This document shows positions 48,200 through 60,442 of a DNA stretch of 64,000 bases, piece by piece. The notes beneath the pieces are model-generated. The model searched no databases. It was not told the origin of the DNA and was given only the letters and a program-made list of their open reading frames with translations. Source of the stretch: Talpa occidentalis (taxonomy: Eukaryota > Chordata > Mammalia > Eulipotyphla > Talpidae); NCBI RefSeq assembly GCF_014898055.3, contig NW_023601104.1, forward strand, positions 68,989,106 to 69,053,105, in the 5' to 3' direction. The translations under genes and the position numbers were made by a program. Position 1 is the first letter of the stretch. Each line of letters starts with the position of its first letter.

Positions 48200-48462
48200 T
48201 TTTTGTTTTTAAGATTTATTTATTTATGCATATAAGAACTGGGGTACAGGCCAGAGGTGTGAAATTCACCAGAGACAGAGTGGGGATCAGAATAGGTGGA
48301 TTGACTGAAATACACTGCTTAGGGGAGCAGCAGGCGAGTCAGGAGAGGTCTGCTGCGTCATGTGGGTTAGTTCCCTGGCCTGGGGTCGAACTCGTGCTTG
48401 CAGTGGCTGCGGATAGCTTCATAGTGCTGCGTCTCAACCCCTTGCACCACCAGGGAGGCCCC
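48200..48462 (-). mobile_element. tRNA-SINE
   Basis: ACTGGGGTACAGGCCAGAGG-type ending CACCAGGGAGGCCCC; flank AGGAATCT on both sides. Confidence 0.91.
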
Positions 48463-49161
48463 AGGAATCTGTATTAATAAGAAAAGTTTCAATTATATTC
48501 AGCCAGCACACAACCAGCATACACATTTGTTGAAGACAAATTATAGGAAGAGTTATATAAAAAATTTTAAAATAGAACCTGTTCATTTTTGCATATGCTA
48601 ATTTTTTGGAAAAGTTACTCTCAGACGATATCTCAACTCTTGGAACATGTCTTCTTGTAGATGGGATTCTGAACTTATACAGCAGATGAATTAACAAGTG
48701 ATTTTTCCCATTACTAAAGAAGCTGAATGTTCAGAAGTGATCACCAAGGGAGTTCTTTAAATAGTACATTCCTATATTTCATAATGTCTTATGGATTGCT
48801 CACCTTTTAACAGTTAAGGTAGAGGATGTCTTGCTGTCACTGGTAGGAAATTTTTCCAATTAGAAATCAATTGAAATGAAAATAAAGCAAGTGTAAAGTT
48901 TTAGTATTATTGGGGTGATATAATTTGACTCACTAAGCTGTCATTCATGTACTCTTTCAGGCTGTATAACTGTGGTGTAAAGCTGTAGTGTTTTGGGAAC
49001 TTTAATTATTGATATAAAAGTATGTTTTATATAATAAAACCCTGGCTATTTTAATACCATATAATTTTCCTTTAAAATGTGTGAATGCCCTTGCAGATTT
49101 TTGGACACAATTGGTTGTACTTTTGTATTTGGAGACAAATGGTTTAAGAAGTGATTATACA

Positions 49162-49264
49162 GGGCCTCCTCTGGTGGCGCAGCGGTTGGGCCCTGGGTTG
49201 CGAGGCTGCCCGCAGCCTCTGCAGCACCGGTTCGATCCCCGGCCACCCAAAAAAAAAAAAAAAA
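49162..49264 (+). mobile_element. head-only short tRNA-SINE
   Basis: tRNA-like head ends at CCGGCCACCC then pure A-run. Target duplication AAGAAGTGATTATACA / AAGAACTGATTATACA. Confidence 0.93.
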
Positions 49265-49947
49265 AAGAACTGATTATACAATTGCTCTTTAGTTTTGACT
49301 TGTTTAAGCATTGTTATAACTATTTAATCTGGACTGGACCTTTTTTTTTTAAAAAATGTCATTATCTGTGAGTTCTGTAGGTACTGACTCACATTTCACT
49401 CAGCACCATCAAGCTATTTGACTAGTCAGTTTTAGGTAAACTCATGCAACTTTCTGCTAATGTAGGAATTGTTTAGATAAAAGACATAGTGTTTCAGGAA
49501 GCTGAAAATTTCCTATTTGAAATGAATCTTTTGTTATATTTAGAAGAATTGATATTTAAAGGTGGAAATACATACTGATCTGTTAAATTATTACTCTGAA
49601 TTAGCTATAGCCTCAATTTTTGGTTATTATTCCAGGTTATATCAATTTATAAACTGTATTCAAGCCAATGTGAAATTCTAAGTTTTGCAGTGTTTTTGTG
49701 GATTTTTACTTTGCTGTCTAGTTGCACACATCCATGAGAGAATGTTTGACATTTTCTGGTAATCAGTGGAGGTAATGATATTGGAAATGCTTTCCCTGAT
49801 AAGTTGCTGAGCAAGACAACAGCCATGAGTTTGGGGTTTTAGGGTAAGATTTTATTTCCTGGAATTCCGTCTTCTTATTCCTAGATTATGTCAGAAAAAT
49901 ACAGGCAACAGTGCAGCTTGGTTTCATTTAATACTTTCCAAATTTTT

Positions 49948-50224
49948 AAAAAAGATTTATTTATTTAGGCATACAAGAGCTGAGGCATAGGCCAGAGATG
50001 TGGGGGATGGGGTGTGTGTGAGAGGATCCACCAGAGACAGAGTGGGGAACAGAATAGGCAGACCAATCGAAATACACTGCTGAGGGGAGCAGTGGGCAAG
50101 ATAGGAGAGGTCTACCTCGCCATGTGGGTTTCTCCCTGGCTGGCCGTGGATTGAACTCCTGCTGCAAAGGCTGCGGATTGCTTCATAGTGCGGTGCTTAA
50201 CCCCTTGCGCCATCAAGGAGGCCC
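49948..50224 (-). mobile_element. tRNA-SINE
   Basis: Target duplication AATACTTTCCAAATTTTT / AATACTCTCCAAATTTTT (one change). Confidence 0.93.
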
Positions 50225-50409
50225 AATACTCTCCAAATTTTTGTATACTTATCTGTCTTAGAAATTTTGGTGGTGAGTCGTGGGGGTTCTCTTTCTATCC
50301 TCAATCCTAGAATATATAGAGAAAAAAAGTCAGGAACAGAATATGAAATTGGGAGTGTTGTTCATGCATTTCCTGTGTTTTAGATGTTTTCCCGTCTTCC
50401 AGTGAGTGG

Positions 50410-50654
50410 TTTTTTTTTTTTTTAATATTTTATTTATATTTGTGTATAGAAGAACTGGGGTATAGGCCAGAGATGCGGGGGTGAGAGGATTGGTCAGAAA
50501 CAGAGTGGGGAGCGGAACAGGCAGATCTGAAATACATTGCTAAGGGGAGCAGTGGGCATGACAGAAGAGGTCTGCTGTGCCATATGTGGGTTAGCTCCCT
50601 TCCTGCCGATTCAACTAGCACTGTGACTTAACTCCTAGGCCACCAGGGAGGCCC
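50410..50654 (-). mobile_element. tRNA-SINE, diverged
   Basis: AATATTTTATTTATATTTGT tail and CACCAGGGAGGCCC head, with an internal deletion near the B box. Confidence 0.87.
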
Positions 50655-52444
50655 TCTATTCAGTGTTCTAAGTCTACTGCTTTACTCATTTCAAACTTTT
50701 TGTTCTTTTAACATTCCCTAGGTACTGGGAGGTGATGATACAAAGTTGAATAAGTTAACATTTGCTTTGAGTTCTCATAGGTATGGAAGATAGACAAATA
50801 AACAAAATGTTACAATACAGTACAATAGTTGTTATGACTAGTGTTGTTGGAGCCCTTTGGGCAGCATAATTCAGATGGTGGTGGGTAGTGTCACCAACAA
50901 GTATACCAGAGAATCAGAAGTCTGGAAGTCATTCTTGGTTTATATTCATTGTTTATATCCAAGCATCATCCTGTCTCCTAAAAAGCTTTTATATCACAGA
51001 TTTTATAATCATTCTGTGATTTTAAAAAGGATTTTTTCCTACTTATAAGAGCATTTATTTCTATTAGAGTTTTTGTTCTGCTAGGGGGATCATGCTACCC
51101 CATGGATATGTCTTCTAATTAGATCTTATTTAAATAAGATCAGAAAACTGAAGCCAGTTTAGATAGGAACAACATTAAAAATCAACAGAAACTGGAATGT
51201 GAAAGATACAGTTGCATATCAATTCTTTTATGCAATTAGATAATATAGCTGTGTGGAAGTAGATAATATAAACTTATACATAAATGAAATGATATAGTCA
51301 TATTAACTGGTATTTGTACAAGTGAAATCATAATATTGCCTTGCTTTTTTCAGATAGTGATAGATCTTGAGTTCAGCATGTACGACTTTACCTTCTGTTT
51401 AGCACTTAAAATTTCTTGTAGGAAAGTTTCTTTCATTGCTGAAATTTTAGAAACATAAAATTTTGATATCTCATTCTAATTTTTTAAATAAAGTGCACCA
51501 GTTGATTTTCCTGTACATAAAAGTGCCTGTTTCCACACTCAGCTTTGCAACATTGAGGATTTAATAAAGACTGTAATTGGCTTTAACTCCATGTAATCAC
51601 AGCTATACCTACTGTCTTTTATATTTGTATTTAGCAGCAAGTCTCCAATGTGACTGTAAGAATGCAGACAGGAGGCATTTTCCTTGATGTTTGTGCTCTA
51701 AGCAAATACACTGTTTAAAGTTTTAGTTTAAAAATTTTTAGCTTTTTCGAATTATAAAAGCCTGAAAGAAAATGTAAAAATACAGTTGTATGAGATAGCT
51801 ATTGTTTTAAGCACATTATCCACCTCTTATTTTTGTGAAAGAGTCAGATTACAATTAGCATGAGATTTATTCTTTGGACAGCTGGAAAGCAGGACAAGGA
51901 AAAATCATTCCCCTCTTGTTGGAGAGAAAGTACATTGTGGCCTTCAGTACCAGACTTGGGCTTTTTTCAAAGGATAATGGATTCCACATAGGTGAGTCAG
52001 TCTTTTGTGTTCTTACCAGGTGTGTTGTTGATTTTCATGATGGCAGTCTGGGTGCTCTCATTCAGCAGCAGCTTTGCTTTGGCAAGTTCTCCAAAGAGCA
52101 CAAAGAAATAACCAGAGTTTTTTGCATTTTGAGTGTAAGAAAATGATTTAACAATTCTTTTTCTTGCCCATATGCTGGGTTGTTAAGGTGGGAAGTATTC
52201 CCTGTTACAGAAGAGCTTTATGCTTCACCAAAAAATAAATTTTAACTATTTGTCAAGAAATTTTTACTGAGTTATGGTATTGAATATAAGCAAAATATGA
52301 AACAAACTGAACATGTTTCTTCTAGCCCAATTTGCACTTCAGTTTATCAGTTACTGTATAGATGTAACTTATTCTAATGAATAAACTTTTAAAGCAAAAA
52401 AGAACCTTATAATTCATCTAGTATAGTTTAATGGATGAGAGAGT
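50655..52444. other. MNAT1: SINE-free intronic stretch
   Basis: No exon recognised. The 91-codon open frame at 51874-52146 has no motif I know and no evidence of splice-site framing. Confidence 0.45.
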
Positions 52445-52458
52445 AGGTTTTTATTTTA

Positions 52459-52810
52459 TTTTATTTTATTTTTTTAAAGAATATTTTTCACATTTTCTGT
52501 TTATTATTTTCATTGCTGGCCTTTAATAGAATTTTTTTTAAAAAAAGATTTATTTATTTATTTATACAAGCACTGGGTACAGTCAGAAGCACAGGAGGGC
52601 GAGGGAATTCACCAGAGGCAGAGCGGGGAACAGAACAGGCAGAATGACGAAGTACACTGCTGAGGGAAGCAGCAGGCGGCAGGAGAGGTCTGCGTGCCAT
52701 GTGGGACCCTCACCCAGGGGCCCGGGGATCGAACCGGCACTGCAGAGGTTGCCGGGCAGCCTTGCAACCCAGCGCTCAACCACTGTGCCACTGTGCCACT
52801 GGGGAGGCCC
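52459..52810 (-). mobile_element. tRNA-SINE with extra 3' flank (possible transduction)
   Basis: SINE body about 52540-52810. A 14-bp direct repeat AGGTTTTTATTTTA flanks the whole block (52445-52458 and 52811-52824), leaving about 80 bp of non-SINE DNA beyond the SINE tail. Confidence 0.7.
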
Positions 52811-53036
52811 AGGTTTTTATTTTAAAGCACTAAAACTGCAAATTTAGATTAAGTTAGTTAGTGAAGTTAGATCATATCCAAAGTTAAGTTGCACAGTTCT
52901 TATTGGTGCTAATGAGCACAGATATATTTGTTTATCATTAATTTATGAGTGGAATGGCCATTGCTGCTTTGCTGGTTGGTACTTTACTTTTTAGTGAATG
53001 GAACAGCTATAGCCTGTATCATTTTATTTATTTCTT

Positions 53037-53300
53037 TTTTAAAGATTTATTTGTTTATGCATATAAGAACTGGGGTACAGGCCAGAGGTGTGGGGGCTGA
53101 GAGGATTCACCAGAAACAGTGGGGAACAGAACAGGCAGACTGAATTAAATAAACTGCTTGAGGGGAGTAGCAGGCAAGTCAGGAGAGGTCTGCGGTGCCA
53201 TGTGGATCACCTCCCTGGCCGGGGATTGAACTTGTGCTGCAGTGGCTGAGAGTAGCTTCATAGTGCTGCATCTTAACCCCTGGCACCATCAGGGAGGCCC
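53037..53300 (-). mobile_element. tRNA-SINE
   Basis: ACTGGGGTACAGGCCAGAGG-type ending CATCAGGGAGGCCC; TAGCCT flank words on both sides. Confidence 0.9.
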
Positions 53301-56300
53301 TAGCCTACTACGTCATTTTTAAATGAGCAATTAAAGAGGAATGGCTTGTAATTTTTCCAGCATGTGCATATATGCTAATTTCTTAGAATCATGTGCTCTT
53401 TGTGATAGACGAGATCTCAGAGAAAGTATCTAGTCTATGTTCCCATTTTATAGATGAATAAACTAGGGTACAAAGTGACTGAGTGATTTGTCATACCTCT
53501 CATGAGATATTTTGTTTACTTGTCTCCACTGTAATTTAGAAGGTTTGAGACCTTAATTCTGACTTCGAGTTTCATTTGGTTAAATTCCAATTTATGAACA
53601 TACTGTGTCATCTGCTTTCCTACTTATTGTAAGTCATTAAGCAGTGAAAATTCAGAATTTTTGGTGAATAGTAAGTGAGCAGAACCATTACTCTAAACCT
53701 ATTTTCTGTAATTTAGAATTACAATGACCAGGAAGCAGTATTACTGTAAGCATACTCTAATACATCCATATTAATCCACCTGGCAGTATATAACATTTTA
53801 ACATACCTTTTAGATCCACAATGATGGAAAAAATGATTAAATTGCTTATGTCAAAACAAAGAACTGCTTTAGATATGGTCAATTAATAAGCCATTTAGCT
53901 TCAGGTAAACTAGTTTAGATTAAGCTCCAGAGATATAGTCCATGGATTTATCTTTCAGTGACAATTGTTTATTCTCTGGATTTTTTTTAATGCAGATGCT
54001 GGTGACAGTTTGAGATATTTGACTCATTGCCCAGCATGGAAAACGGTTGGTTTTGCTAGCTATACACAACTATTGTCTTTAATGTTCACTTTTTAATGCA
54101 GTTAAACCTGGCTAAATTATTGTCTTTATACTGTTATGAAAGTTGTTAGTCATGTGATATCTGTTAAACTACTGTATATATATAAACTACTGTATATATG
54201 TGATATGAAAAGTTTATGTGTACATGGTATTTATTACAGTAATGTAGAAGTGAAAAATAGAAAATAAGCATAGGTTTATAGATTTATATACACTTAAATT
54301 GTCTCTTTTCTTGTTTAGTACATTCTTTTCCCTTGTTTATGACTTTGTAATTATATCTGCATTAACAGTGATGAAATTGCTAATGAAGCCTCTCCTATTT
54401 ATCAGATAGTAAAGATAATTTTCCTATGACTTTGTGCTGCTTGCTAGCTGTCAAATAGTCTAATAAATAGTTTATTACAAATGGTTATAAGTTAATGGGT
54501 TGCTTGGTTTTAGAACTCATACTGTTACCTCTTGTATTATATTGATGAGTGTGAAGAGGGTATCTTAAGGCATTAGAGTTAAATTGAAGAAAGTAGAGAA
54601 TATTGAGACTGAGCATATTGGGAAGTAAATGGAAAGGATCTGGTGATTCTCTTGGCTATGAGGGTAACAGCAAGTATAAGATAATTCTCACGTTGGGGAT
54701 TTTGATGATTAGGTGAAGAAAGGAATTTTAAAGATACAGTGAAATCCTTTCTGGAACAAGGAAGGGAATATATAAGCAAATAATCAGGCAAATAATAAGC
54801 GGTAGTAGCTAAATTGTGGGTCGTGGAGTCTAGGCTCATTATGAAAGGTAGTATAACTAGGAGTGAGCTGTAATTAGGAGAAAAAGGAAGTATCAAAGGC
54901 TTGGAGGTCTGGATGAGATCAAGGGGCCAGTGCAGGTAATGAGAGATTGAGAGTTGGTAGTTCAGGAGGTTGTACCAGAGTTTGGCATATAACTAACTGA
55001 ATAGGCTGATACTGTGTCATTTGCTCAAAGAAAGTATTGACTACAAAGAGCAGTAAATAACATACAAAACGGTTTAAGACATTTAAAAATTTAGAGCATT
55101 CTCAAAATTAAGATGACCACTGCAGAATAGAGGCATAACAAGAGTAGTTTATTGCTGATTGCTCCTATCTATGGTTTAACTGAGTATAAAAAACTTATGC
55201 CTCTGACCAATCTAAGATACCCTGTGTTGTGTTAAAATTTGGAACTTTATTTGTAAAATGACTGTGATCTTAGTAGGGGTTGGATATAACTTTCACTAGG
55301 TGTACAGTCTTTCCCCTTATTTATGTAATTAAAAACCTGTAATCTTTGAATTATATTTATTTTAAATCTCGGTATACAAAAGTAGAAATGTAATTTGAAA
55401 ATGACTTTTTAACTGAATATCTTAACTTTCCAATATTTGTTTTTGATGATATGCTAAAAAAGATAATCAGCTAATGTTAAAAGGATTATATCTGTTAAAT
55501 AATACACACTGTTCACCCCTATTTTTTTTGGTACCTATCTCGTGTTTCAGATCTTCTTGAGATACTTTCAGATATAGGACAAATAATAAATTGCTAATAA
55601 TTGTATTATGCAATGTATATGTATAGTGCAATAAATTGCATCATGATTATTTAGATTATATATTTTTGCAATTTATTAATATAGGTAGTAATTTGATTAT
55701 TAACAAAATATATTGGGTAGAGACTTGTTAGAACTTCAAATATTTTACAGTTGAAATTTGACACAATACAAAATGAGAATAAATTCTTAAAGAAATAGGA
55801 AATGTTTTCAGATAATATGGAGAAAGTGTGGGGAATTGTAGGTTAATAATAAAACCAATGTAGCTTAATCAGGCTTGAGAGTTTTTGTTTTAATAAGTTG
55901 TTAAAGTGTGGGTTCAGAGATCTGTTTCTCTTATAGTAAACATTTTTAATATAGGAACAGATCAGGGAAATGGTTTCCATATGCGTCTTGAGGTGTTAAC
56001 AATGCACTTTTGGATTGGGAATGCAATATAAACCTTAAACTACATTCTGGGAGGTGAGTGAAGGAGCATTTCAATGGTAATATGTACAAGAAACCCTTGT
56101 GCTTTGTGGATTTGTGACTTACGGTTTTGTGAGTTTCTGGTAGATGCAAATTACTCCTGCACAATCTTAGAGTCTAACACACCTTGCTCTGTCTGACTGG
56201 CTTACAGTCTTAGTTTGGCCCAGTATTTCTTTTCACTACAGTTCATCCTTCTGGAATCTCTTTTCGATACACTGCGCTTTAAGGAGCACTGAGACCAGTT

Positions 56301-57166
56301 TTGGGGCCTATATAAAGGAACTTAAGATAAATATATAGAGAGAGACTATAGCTGGGGGAAGCAAAACAAAAACAAAAAATAATCTGAATGGTAATTTTTT
56401 CTGTTAGATCATTCTTGGTTTTCTAGTGATTTTGAAGTAAGAACAATTCACTTTTTGAATTATAACTACATACCTACTTGAGGTTGACTATAAAGTACTA
56501 TATTATTTTTTAAGAGTTCCAGAATATATCTGTTTAAAAATAGAATGATTGTCTTTAATGATATTTTAAATTTTGAAGTTACATATTTGATGACTTTCTT
56601 CTTGGTTTTTTGGGGCCACCTTCAATTTTTAATTTTTTGGTAAATGATATGGCCGAAAACATTAGGAAAACTTCTAGTGGGTTTTATAGTTATATGTCTG
56701 AACGAAATTTTTCTAACCCTTCAGGATAACCACAAAATCTTTCAAATGGAAGTGGGGCAAAAGGGAGTTTGAAAAACCTGGGAAGGTTTTAAAAAGTACT
56801 ACTGCTTATATAAAGAATGCTTACTGTGTCCTAGGCATAGTACTGACTACTCTTTGTTCATTATCTTTTTTAATCTTTATGGTAATTCTACTTGGTAGGT
56901 ACAGTTCGTATCTTCCTTTTATGAATGTGGGAATTGAGACTTAAGAGATTTTAAGCTTAATTTGCCTAAGGTAACAAAACCAGTAAGTGGCTCAGCCAGC
57001 ATTCAGCTAGATCCAATTGATGAAGAAATCTCGGATTTTAAACCATGCTGTGATTCACCTCCTACAAACCCTTTTTTGTCTTTTCCTCTATAACAGAATG
57101 GGGGTGATGGCAATGCCATGTGTACTTTCAAAAAGTCACCTTGGTCCCCAAGGTTATAAAGTTGAG
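53301..57166. other. MNAT1: SINE-poor intronic block
   Basis: AT-rich; contains a tandem AAACTACTGTATATAT pair at 54167-54199 and an old MIR at 56800. No exon recognised. Confidence 0.5.
56800..57010 (+). repeat. MIR element
   Basis: CTTACTGTGTCCTAGGCATA, AATTCTACTTGGTAGGTAC and AAAACCAGTAAGTGGCTCAG match MIR in order. Confidence 0.85.
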
Positions 57167-57463
57167 GGTGGTGCAAGGGGCTAATAAATCTCAGCATTAT
57201 GCAGTGACACAAGGGGCTAAGTAAGTTTCAGCACTGTGAAGCTGTCCGCAGCCCCTGCAGCATGAGTTGGATTCCCGCCAGGGAGCTAATGCACATGGTG
57301 CAGCAGACCTCTCCTAGCCTGCTGCTCTCCTCAGCAGTGTATTTCAGTAGATCTGCCTGTTCTTTCCCCACTATCTCTGTGAATCCTCTTATCCTCACCT
57401 CCATGCCCCCCACAGCCTATACCCCAGTTCTTATATGCATAAATAAATAAATCTTTTTTTAAA
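57167..57463 (+). mobile_element. tRNA-SINE with duplicated 5' head
   Basis: GGTGGTGCAAGGGGCTAATA is followed 41 bp later by GTGACACAAGGGGCTAAGTA before the normal body, so the A-box side is present twice. Target duplication TTATAAAGTTGAG on both sides. Confidence 0.88.
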
Positions 57464-58074
57464 AAAGCTTATAAAGTTGAGTTCATATTTTTAAATTTTT
57501 TGTATACAAAATGCATGTATATAATATGTATAACTTAATAAGTAATAAATAGCTATGATTAAGAAATATAGTATTATCAATAACTTTGATGACTCTTCTT
57601 TATCATATTTATTCATCTATAGAGGTAACTACTACCCTGAATTTTATGTTAATCATTTTTTCATTTCTTTATAGATTTATCACATATTGTGGTTCCCTAA
57701 GCAGTCCATTATTTGGTTTTAATTAGTTTTGAATTTTATGTAAATATATGTATTATACATGGATATTTTTAAAAAGATTTTTTTCATGGTGGTAAAAGTC
57801 ACATAGATTAAATTTGCCATCACTAGATTAAATTTGCCATCTTAACCATTTTTAAGTATATAGTTCAGTAGTATTAAATATGTTCACATCATTGTGCATA
57901 AGAGCTCTAGAATTTTTCCATCTTGAAAAACCGAAAACTATACACATTAGCACTCATCACCTGCTACCACCTCCTCCTGGCCCCTGACAGGCAGCTTTCT
58001 TTTTTATGTTTCTCTGATTTTGACAACTTTAGTTATTTAATATAAATGGAATCATGTACTATTTGTCCTTTCTT

Positions 58075-58188
58075 TTTTTTTTTTTTTTTGTGGGACCCTT
58101 GCTGGTGGCCAGGGATCGAACTGGCGCTGCAGAGGCTGTGGGCAGCCTAGCAACCCAGCGCTCAACCACTGCGCCACCAGGGGAAGCC
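58075..58188 (-). mobile_element. head-only short tRNA-SINE
   Basis: T-run then GTGGGACCCTTGCTGGTGG directly; body absent. Perfect 16-bp duplication CTATTTGTCCTTTCTT (58059-58074 and 58189-58204). Confidence 0.95.
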
Positions 58189-58525
58189 CTATTTGTCCTT
58201 TCTTAATAGGCTTATTTATTTCACTTAGCAGAACATCCTTAAGGTTTACCCGTCTTGTTGCATATGGCAGAATTTCCTTTTTAAAACTGGATTCCATTTT
58301 ATGTATGGAATCCGTATTTTGTATGTATACATTATACACATATACATATTTTGTTTATCCATTTAATCACTGATAGACATTTAGGTGGTTTCCATTTTTT
58401 GTCAGTGAATAATGCCATAGTGAACATGGGTGTGCAGATAGCTCTTTGGAATCCTGATTTCAGTTCACCTGGATATTCTGGAAGTGAGATTAGTAGATCA
58501 TATGGTAATTGTACTTTTAATTTTT

Positions 58526-58774
58526 TTAAAGATTTATTTATTTATGCATACAAAAACTGGGATATAGGCCAGAGGTGCGGGGGTGAGAAGATTCAGCAGA
58601 CAGAGTGGGGAGCAGAACAGGCAGATCCACTGAAATACATTGCTGAGAGGAGCAGCAGGTGAGACGGGAGAGATCTGCTATGCTATGTGGGTCAACTCCC
58701 TGGCTGGGGATTGAAATTGCTGAGGATAGCTTCATGGTGCTGAGATTTAATCCCTTGAGCCACCAGGGAGGCCC
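58526..58774 (-). mobile_element. tRNA-SINE
   Basis: ACTGGGATATAGGCCAGAGG-type; flanks GTACTTTTAATTTTT / CTACTTCTAATTTTT. Confidence 0.9.
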
Positions 58775-59079
58775 CTCTACTTCTAATTTTTTAAGGAACA
58801 TCTATACTGTTTTCCATAAGGGATGTGCTATTTTATATCTCCACTAGCATTGACAAAGGTTCCAATTTATATGTGTTTTTTAAAATTTTTTCATCCAACA
58901 TTATGATTTTGAGATTCATCCATGTTTATGCATGTTGTTTATTAATTTCTAGTGATGTGTGGTATTCTATTACATGACTATATTATATTTTACTTACCCA
59001 CTCTACTGGTAAATGGACACACTGGGTTGTTTCTAAATTTATTTTTGCTGTAGGAAAGAAAGGAAGTTGGAATAGATTG

Positions 59080-59770
59080 AAATACATGAAACCGGAGAGT
59101 TAGGTAGGGATGAGTTTATATAGTCTTTTAGGCTATAGTAAAACATTTGTATTTTATACAGTTTTATTTGATACACCACTGGGACATGAACAAGAGAGTG
59201 AAATGAGCTAATTTCCCCTTAAAAGAGATTGTTGTGACTGTTCTATACAGAATAAATTCGGGGGAAGGTGGTTATAAGGGTTGGAAGCAATAGTGGAAAG
59301 GAGAGTTGGGAGATTTTAGCAGTACTCAGATAATAAGTGACAGTGGCTTGTAGAATTGGAGGTGGCTAAAAGTGGTTGTATTTTAGTCCATATTTTAAAT
59401 GTGGAATCATTTGATCTTGATATAAATTAGATGTGATGAATTAGGAAGAGAAAAGTCATGGAAGGCTTCTAGATTTTTGAACTGAGCAACTGGGTGGATG
59501 GTGACCTTTACTGAAATAGAATACTTTGGAGGAGGAGCAGATAGAGCAAAACGCTACTTTCCATGATGCTAAGAGGTAGTTTAGGATGAGGACAGAGAAT
59601 TCTCTGTTAATTAACTTGGCTTTGGCAAGATTGAGGTGAAATTCTTGAGACTTGTTTTAGGTGAGTCAGGAATATATGTGATGAGTTAGAAGGAGTTAAT
59701 TAAAGAGAGAATGGGAAGAGAGGCAATGAAGACAGAAATAGATGACTCTTGCTTCAGGAAATTTGCTGAG
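59080..59770. repeat. old dispersed repeat, family not assigned
   Basis: AACTGGGTGGATGGTGACC and TACTTTGGAGGAGGAGCAGA belong to a mammal-wide repeat whose name I cannot place; 4220-4520 looks like part of the same family. Confidence 0.35.
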
Positions 59771-59835
59771 AAGGGGGATAGAGATATTGGGTGTTAGCTC
59801 GAAAGGAATGTAGAGTCAAATTGTGTATGTATGTG

Positions 59836-60128
59836 GTAGCATGCAATTTGTAGAAACATGGATGGCGCTGGAAGGGATCATGCTCAGCGAAATAAGCCAG
59901 AAAGAAAAAGAAAAATACCGGATGGTTTCACTCATAGCAGGAATCTAGAAAACTTAAATAAGGGACCAGGAAAATTAATAACTATAAGAAAGTGAAAATC
60001 AAAATCAACAAAAAACTATGAACCAGAGACACTCTATGGGGGGTGAGGGGCGGGGAGGGGAGGGATTGGGGTCAAAATAAGGGGGTTGCAATTGTATGGG
60101 GAATATAAAAATAAAATTTATTTAAAAA
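59836..60128 (+). mobile_element. young, strongly 5'-truncated L1 3' end
   Basis: GGGATCATGCTCAGCGAAAT, CCGGATGGTTTCACTCATAG, a G-rich run at 60038-60066 and an A-rich tail are the L1 ORF2 end and 3' UTR. Duplication AATTGTGTATGTATGTG (59819-59835) / AATTGTGTGTGTATGTG (60129-60145). Confidence 0.9.
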
Positions 60129-60162
60129 AATTGTGTGTGTATGTGTTAAGATGTTTGATACT

Positions 60163-60442
60163 GGACCCGCGCAGTGGTTGAGCGCTGGGCTGCAAAGCTG
60201 CCTGCAGCTTCTGCAGCGCTGGTTCAATCCCCGGCCGCCAGTGAGGGTCCACATGGCATGCAGACCTCTCCTGCCACGCCTGCTGCTCCCCTCGACAGTG
60301 TATTTCGTCAGTCTGCCTGTTCTGTTCCCTGCTCTAGCTCTGGTGAATTCTCTCACCCTCCCGCGCTTCTGACTGTACCTAGTGCTTGTATAAATAAATA
60401 AGTCTTTAAAAAACAAAACAAAACAAAACAAAAAACCAAAAA
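60163..60442 (+). mobile_element. tRNA-SINE with slightly shortened head
   Basis: Starts GGACCCGCGCAGTGG, lacking about 10 bases of the usual head; tail (AAAAC)n. Perfect duplication AAGATGTTTGATACT (60148-60162 and 60443 onward). Confidence 0.94.

Larger units (their letters stand above)
57570..59060 (-). mobile_element. old L1 3'-region remnant (antisense)
   Basis: TCTTAACCATTTTTAAGTAT, AATGGAATCATGTACTATTT, GTGAACATGGGTGTGCAGAT and TATGGTAATTGTACTTTTAA are reversed L1M-type 3' DNA. Interrupted by SINEs at 58075 and 58526; contains a 19-bp tandem AGATTAAATTTGCCATC repeat at 57805-57841. Confidence 0.7.

Noticed and set aside
51874..52146. 91-codon frame MDSWKAGQGKIIP...
   Set aside because: No known motif, no flanking splice or promoter evidence, AT-rich intron; left as unsupported.
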